Positions 60,284 to 64,000 of a stretch of 64,000 bases of DNA are shown piece after piece. The stretch covers positions 32,555 through 96,554 of IMG/VR virus record IMGVR_UViG_3300025030_000060; one strand, given 5' to 3'. Within the stretch, counting starts at the first letter, position 1, and every line of letters starts with the position of its first letter. The translations under genes and the position numbers were made by a program. The notes below the pieces were generated by a model. The model was not told the origin of the DNA and ran no database searches. It saw only the letters and a program-made list of their open reading frames with translations. The stretch comes from a virus.

Positions 60284-60606
60284 TGGCTACCTCCGTTCCA
60301 GCTTCTTTCCGGGCGGGCATCCCAGCGGCAAAAGTCGAGGAAGGTGCCGAACATGTCGCCATACTCCAGCCATCTCCGGCCACGCGCCATGGAACGGGAG
60401 GGCTTGCGTACCTTCCCCATTTCGCCGTACTCTATGCCATCGGTCGGGTGATAGTTGTTGACCTCTCCCGGCTTGTCAGTATCCAGATTGACGCCGATGT
60501 AGTTCCCCCGGTCCTCGGCGATAATCCCCGGCTTGCCGTAGGCGATGACGCGCCTGCCGATGCAGGCAGGGACCCCGTAATAGTTTTGCACGTACTCACA
60601 GTCCAT
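60280..60606 (-). CDS. small phage protein with SH3-like region
   Basis: 108 aa from the ATG at 60606 just after the upstream stop. YGVPACIGRRVIAYGKPGII, then NYIGVNLDTDKPGEVNNYHP, is a small beta barrel seen in many phage accessory proteins. Function unknown. Confidence 0.55.
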   Translation of the reverse strand: MDCEYVQNYYGVPACIGRRVIAYGKPGIIAEDRGNYIGVNLDTDKPGEVNNYHPTDGIEYGEMGKVRKPSRSMARGRRWLEYGDMFGTFLDFCRWDARPERSWNGGSQ

Positions 60607-60608
60607 GT

Positions 60609-61388
60609 CTATTCGCTCCAGATGTGTCTGCACGGCAGGCAGAGATAGGTTGTGACGCCAACTTCTTGGCCGTCGCCCTGGACCCCGCTGGCGGTCTCGG
60701 TTGTGATGGTGCTGTCGGATCTGCATTCAGGGCAAATGCCGCCATCTTCCACCCCAAACTCTTCCTTGATCGCGGCTGCTATCCGCCACTGAATGCCAAG
60801 GGGATAGTAATCGTCGCTGAAGGTTGCCGCAAGCTCGGCGCACCTGACGGCGGTCTTCTCCTGCACGGCATGGCAGTCCTCGTGGAAGTTAATCTGCTGG
60901 CAGTCCTTACACTCCAGTTCCCTTGCTTTCGGGGAATGAAGGGCACTGTCGGTTTGCAGCGTCCCGATAGCCGCCAAGATGCCGCCTATATAGCCGAGGC
61001 TGTCATCGAATTGCAGCCTCAACTTGTGTTGGAGCATGCAGCGGTTGGTGTTGAGTTCGCCCTCCAGTTCCCCTATCCTTTGCTTCAGTTTCTCGATCTC
61101 CGCGTCGCGGTCGGCGCAGCCGGAGCAATCATCTTGCCCGTAGCGATGGAGCTTATAGTTGAGCAGTTCTTCCGCAAAGTTCCTCGCCATAGACATCAGG
61201 ACCCCGTTGCCTTTCGCATGATCGCTGGGGGCTATCCCGTCATCCCCTTTCACCTGTGCCATCAGGTGGCTTTCACCTCTGCGATAAGACGAAGAGCGGA
61301 AAACTGTAGCCACTTTCTGCTCGTTCCATTCACCTGGAGTTGTTCTTGCCAGTAAATTCTTCAATTCTTCAACATTGTGTCGCTTCAC
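60609..61388 (-). CDS. accessory protein with coiled coil and Cys pairs
   Basis: 259 aa from GTG at 61388 (AGGAGG seven bases upstream); the longer ATG start lacks a ribosome site. A short coil (DAEIEKLKQRIGELEGELNT) follows CSGC. CKDC, CPEC and CLPC at later positions give a C-terminal zinc ribbon. Found often in accessory regions; role unknown. Confidence 0.55.
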   Translation of the reverse strand: MKRHNVEELKNLLARTTPGEWNEQKVATVFRSSSYRRGESHLMAQVKGDDGIAPSDHAKGNGVLMSMARNFAEELLNYKLHRYGQDDCSGCADRDAEIEKLKQRIGELEGELNTNRCMLQHKLRLQFDDSLGYIGGILAAIGTLQTDSALHSPKARELECKDCQQINFHEDCHAVQEKTAVRCAELAATFSDDYYPLGIQWRIAAAIKEEFGVEDGGICPECRSDSTITTETASGVQGDGQEVGVTTYLCLPCRHIWSE

Positions 61389-61983
61389 TATGCACCCTCC
61401 TATTCTTCTCAATTTTCAATTGATCATACTCCGCGTTGAACTGCAAAATCTTCTTCTCCGAGTCGATGCCGTAGTGCTTCAGGAATGCGCGGCCCGTGAG
61501 CTTCACCAGCCCGTGGTAACTGCCGGGGAGTGCCGTGGTGCCCCCGCCCGTGTGATGGCAGATACAAAGCGGCAGGGCTCGCCGGTCGCTGCACTTGCCC
61601 CCCATGGCGCTGTCGCCTTCCGGGTTCTCGTGGTGCGACTCGGCCTTGTTCCGGCAACCGGGGATCATGCACGGCTGGGTACGAATCCACTTCAGATACC
61701 TCGGGTCATCCACCGGGATGACCTTGAAGAAACTCCCGGAGAACTGCCGGGGGGCCGCTTCGAGGAAGTTGCGCCTGAACCCCTCGCTGATCCGGGGGAC
61801 TGCCTTGTCTGTGGGGACCTCTATTCCGAAGCCACGCTTGGCCGGAGGATAGGTGTGATGCTTCCGCTTGCACTTGCTGCGGCAATAGCCACTTATCAGC
61901 CGCCTCTCGAACCTCCGCAGGGTTTCCCCTGGCTCGTGAACAATCGGACGCCCGCAAGGGCACACCTTGGCCGCCCCGCCCAC
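61369..61983 (-). CDS. HNH-type endonuclease or DUF968-like protein
   Basis: 204 aa from GTG at 61983 (GGAGG seven bases upstream; TAG of the small upstream gene overlaps GTG). CPCG...CRSKCKRKHH forms an N-terminal zinc site. PCMIPGCRNKAESHHENPEG, then CSDRRALPLCICHHTGGG, is an HNH pattern (SHH, then LPLC and CHH). This is like YbcO/DUF968 and Ref-type nucleases in phage recombination regions. Exact substrate unknown. Confidence 0.7.
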   Translation of the reverse strand: MGGAAKVCPCGRPIVHEPGETLRRFERRLISGYCRSKCKRKHHTYPPAKRGFGIEVPTDKAVPRISEGFRRNFLEAAPRQFSGSFFKVIPVDDPRYLKWIRTQPCMIPGCRNKAESHHENPEGDSAMGGKCSDRRALPLCICHHTGGGTTALPGSYHGLVKLTGRAFLKHYGIDSEKKILQFNAEYDQLKIEKNRRVHSEATQC

Positions 61984-62126
61984 TACGCGGCCTCCGCTGC
62001 CATGCTCTCCCGCGTCGGGCAAGACTTACCCTTCAGCTTGTGCTTGCAAGGGACATCCTTCACGCTGAACAGCGGGCACTGGCTACAGTGGACTTCGCCC
62101 CTCTCGTTAAACTGGTAAGGTTCAAT
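61983..62126 (-). CDS. 47-aa Cys-rich protein with probable ATT start
   Basis: The open frame fills exactly the space between TGA of the 62127-62393 gene and the GTG of the HNH gene. It holds CSQC, CKH and KSCPT, a likely zinc-binding fold. No ATG, GTG or TTG exists in frame; ATT at 62124-62126 lies five bases after GGGAGG and would give MEPYQFNERGEVH. ATT starts are rare but known (infC). Strong packing and motif support coding. Confidence 0.5.
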   Translation of the reverse strand: MEPYQFNERGEVHCSQCPLFSVKDVPCKHKLKGKSCPTRESMAAEAA

Positions 62127-62393
62127 TCAAGCCTCCCTTTCTGCGGCCCGCCGTGCCGCATCCGTTTTCATTTTGTCGAGGGCCGTCGCGGTGGAATCGC
62201 CATACCCGAAGGCGATAGATTCCATCTTTTCAGCATCGGAGCTGATCGGTGATCGGTATGCGTGGGCTGTCCAACCGGAAAGCGGTTTGCCATCCACATC
62301 GTCGGTCTGCATGTGCTCACTCACCGCGACGGCGGCAGCCTCGGGGAACAGTTCTTTAACTTGATTATAGAAAGTCTCCAGTGCTTTGCTCAT
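62127..62393 (-). CDS. small hypothetical protein
   Basis: 88 aa, helical and charged, no family recognised. Tight 3-base spacing to the upstream gene. Function unknown. Confidence 0.5.
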   Translation of the reverse strand: MSKALETFYNQVKELFPEAAAVAVSEHMQTDDVDGKPLSGWTAHAYRSPISSDAEKMESIAFGYGDSTATALDKMKTDAARRAAEREA

Positions 62394-62396
62394 GGC

Positions 62397-62648
62397 CTAA
62401 CCTCCTTTATGGCTGGCAGTTGCCAACCGTGTAACTATCGACTCGATTAATTCCGGGAGAACCGCAGCTACGGCCTCAACTATGCGCTCGCGGGGGATGG
62501 TACCGTCAAGGGTGAGCAATTCCGCTTCAAACAGTTCCCAGGTGGTGAACCTGTGCCCGTTCCCGCACTCATGCCGCCGATACCGGCGCGTGGCGTGCTG
62601 TCGCGTGTTGATGACCTTGGTTGTTGTGCCGCAGTCCGGGCAGTTCAT
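62397..62648 (-). CDS. NrdR-like zinc-ribbon protein without ATP-cone
   Basis: 83 aa. MNCPDCGTTTKVINTRQHAT, then RRYRRHECGNGHRFTTWELF, reproduces the N-terminal zinc ribbon of NrdR (CPxC, RRRxEC-CG-RFTT). The ATP-cone of NrdR is absent, so it may bind NrdR-box DNA without nucleotide control, or serve another zinc role. A phage could use it to shape host ribonucleotide reductase expression. Confidence 0.6.
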   Translation of the reverse strand: MNCPDCGTTTKVINTRQHATRRYRRHECGNGHRFTTWELFEAELLTLDGTIPRERIVEAVAAVLPELIESIVTRLATASHKGG

Positions 62649-63019
62649 TGGGGTTTCACGGTGAAGACGCCCATCTGATCGTCATGCCTGATCGCAACTG
62701 CGGCACGGTCGCCCTTCATCGGAGGGTCAAACCCGACAGTAAACACGGGGGGATCTATGCCCGCCGTGACGCCGCCCGCCGCTACCGATGCCATCATCTT
62801 GTAGATGTCCTTCATGGTGTCCCAAGGGATTGCTACCTGCTGGGTCCACGTTCCCGTGCCCCCGCACTGCTCGCAAGCATCGTCATGGTCGCAGTCGCAC
62901 GAGTGCTCAACGGGGATGTTAAATTCACCGATGCAAACTGCTTTCATGGCCGAAGTGACAAGAGGCTTCCCGTTGCGCGGGTCGGCGGGGATCATCGTTA
63001 CGGTTTTGACGGTTTCCAT
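62645..63019 (-). CDS. hypothetical protein with DnaJ-like Cys turn
   Basis: 124 aa. CDCDHDDACEQCGGTGTW has one CxxCGGTG-type turn as in DnaJ zinc repeats. The start at 63019 lies behind CAAGGAGTCCGAC. It overlaps the 3' part of the 62925-63290 gene by 95 bases, which is unusual, yet both reading frames look coding. Confidence 0.5.
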   Translation of the reverse strand: METVKTVTMIPADPRNGKPLVTSAMKAVCIGEFNIPVEHSCDCDHDDACEQCGGTGTWTQQVAIPWDTMKDIYKMMASVAAGGVTAGIDPPVFTVGFDPPMKGDRAAVAIRHDDQMGVFTVKPQ

Positions 63020-63290
63020 GTCGGACTCCTTGCTGCATGTATTTTCGGTTGTCGTTACCTGTCAGCCAGTTCTGGAAGGCGTGGAACAGTATGTGACGCT
63101 CCGCTCCAGGGTGCGCGAAGTTGCCCTTGCCCCCATAGCGCGGGTCCGGGATGACGACCTCATAGGTGACGTGCTTCTTGCCCCTGCGGGTGTAGACCGA
63201 AAGCAGCTTGCGCTTTGCTCCAGTCTCCGGCTGCTCATAAACGGTGCCGACCTCGAAGTTGGTCCGCTGAATTTCCTCGAAAAGTCGCAT
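62925..63290 (-). CDS. hypothetical protein with long 3' overlap
   Basis: 121 aa. The first 90 residues look folded (FEVGTVYEQPETGAKRKLLS; HVTYEVVIPDPRYGGKGN). The last 30 are low complexity and lie within the next gene's frame; the real end may be shorter after a lost stop. Function unknown. Confidence 0.45.
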   Translation of the reverse strand: MRLFEEIQRTNFEVGTVYEQPETGAKRKLLSVYTRRGKKHVTYEVVIPDPRYGGKGNFAHPGAERHILFHAFQNWLTGNDNRKYMQQGVRHGNRQNRNDDPRRPAQREASCHFGHESSLHR

Positions 63291-63505
63291 TATTCCTCAT
63301 CCCCCTTGAATATCAGCCTGCCACCGCCGAACACATGAAGATGTTTAGCCTTCGAATAGGGAAGCCAGTACGTTTTCAGCCCACCAGGGAAGATGACTCG
63401 CCATTTGCCCCGCTCATCGGAGAATACTGACAAGAAGGCCCGTAGGTCGCGGAGTATGCGGCAGGCAAAACATCTCCTCATCAGCAATCCCTCTGGTATT
63501 CTCAT
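63290..63505 (-). CDS. small hypothetical protein
   Basis: 71 aa, basic, with hydrophobic strands (GKWRVIFPGGLKTYWLPYSK). Start and stop are shared or tightly spaced with both neighbours. Unknown function. Confidence 0.45.
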   Translation of the reverse strand: MRIPEGLLMRRCFACRILRDLRAFLSVFSDERGKWRVIFPGGLKTYWLPYSKAKHLHVFGGGRLIFKGDEE

Positions 63506-63726
63506 TCGTCATCCTTACCATACTGGCCGACTCCGCGCCCACCGTCTATCGGGTCAAGGGCCTGTTTCGGGGCCTTGCGGTCGAGCCATGCGTCAAGGGT
63601 CTCGTACTCGTTACCTGCATCGTCATAGCCTTCGCACTGCAAAAAGGCCATGTTTTCGGCTCTGAGCTGCTCTACCGTGATACCTTTAGACGCTGCATAC
63701 TCTGAGTTCGTCATCTTCTTGCTCAT
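63502..63726 (-). CDS. small hypothetical protein
   Basis: 74 aa with SEYAASKGITVEQLRAENMA, a short helix-turn-helix-like region, and an acidic Gly-rich tail. 4-base overlap with the next gene. Unknown function. Confidence 0.45.
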   Translation of the reverse strand: MSKKMTNSEYAASKGITVEQLRAENMAFLQCEGYDDAGNEYETLDAWLDRKAPKQALDPIDGGRGVGQYGKDDE

Positions 63727-63728
63727 GG

Positions 63729-63992
63729 CTACTTCCTCCAGTCTGCCAGCAGGCAGGATGCAATCGGGTTGCTCTTGGCGTCGGCCCCTATTCCGATGGT
63801 GAGCGTGTGACCGTTAGAGAACCATGCAAGGAACCCGTGCCGCCCGCTGGTCTCGCGCATGAAGTCGGCATGTCTTGATCCTTCGCAGGAAGCAACGATG
63901 CCTTTATGATTGAGCAGGGCGAGGGCTTCTTGCGGGGTGCATTCCACCTTTACGCACTTGTCCACGTACTCGCCGGAAAAGCCTACCTGCAT
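63729..63992 (-). CDS. small hypothetical protein
   Basis: 87 aa, mixed fold (VECTPQEALALLNHKGIVAS), no family recognised. It is the last gene in the window and its upstream region is not visible. Confidence 0.45.
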   Translation of the reverse strand: MQVGFSGEYVDKCVKVECTPQEALALLNHKGIVASCEGSRHADFMRETSGRHGFLAWFSNGHTLTIGIGADAKSNPIASCLLADWRK

Positions 63993-64000
63993 GATGCAGG

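Noticed and set aside
62100-62114. GTTTAAC/GTTAAAC match near 62108 as another attC box
   Set aside because: It lies inside the 47-aa coding frame, with no palindrome and no second box at the right distance.

Overview
The window is part of the genome of a contractile-tailed (myovirus-type) phage or prophage of a Gram-negative bacterium. It carries portal, prohead protease, major capsid protein, tail sheath, tube-like proteins, baseplate (gp25-, J/gp6-, gp5-spike- and hub-like) and tail fibres. Several products have Sec signal peptides or a lipobox, which implies an outer membrane or periplasm. The host cannot be named from the sequence. No terminase, polymerase, integrase or tRNA is visible, so the genome continues outside the window. 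Nearly every gene lies on the minus strand and genes are tightly packed, often with ATGA or GTGA overlaps. Only one gene (28469-28942) is on the plus strand.

Layout from low to high coordinate (transcription runs right to left): 35-1852 lysis and secreted proteins (GH108-like endolysin, a lipoprotein, a membrane protein); 1877-4602 prohead protease and portal; 4685-4870 a possible small RNA between a promoter and a terminator; 4940-7812 small unknown genes separated by elements with integron attC architecture; 7865-10648 accessory genes; 10706-28313 very large 'internal' proteins (DarB-like methylase-helicase, InPase-like and nuclease-like polyvalent protein, zincin protein, DarA_N-like protein, zinc-ribbon protein); 28469-28942 a plus-strand secreted moron; 28963-33138 fibre and collar proteins; 33153-42063 baseplate, tail lysozyme/tape-measure-like protein, tail assembly and tube proteins; 42067-47170 core protein, decoration candidate, sheath and major capsid; 47275-58402 spike, hub, a tail glycosidase, fibres and neck/wedge proteins; 58399-63992 small accessory genes (DUF1643, HNH, zinc ribbons).

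Three systems stand out. First, at least five imperfect palindromes start with RYYYAAC-like boxes on gene stop codons and end with GTTRRRY-like boxes just before the next ribosome binding site; this is the layout of an integron cassette array, here inside a phage with no integrase in view. Second, a motif of the form (I/L/V/M)(L/M)E-(S/A/N) recurs at domain boundaries of the protease, portal, major capsid and several large internal proteins. It sits where prohead-protease cleavage of the capsid protein is expected, which suggests a set of co-packaged polyproteins cut into domains inside the head. Third, those proteins include homologues of the P1 Dar antirestriction proteins and polyvalent-protein domains, so the head probably delivers an anti-defence payload. 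Further points are a shared palindromic operator over three promoters, a 30-bp element before portal and capsid genes, two likely frameshift sites, tail fibres with signal peptides, and several small genes with non-ATG starts.
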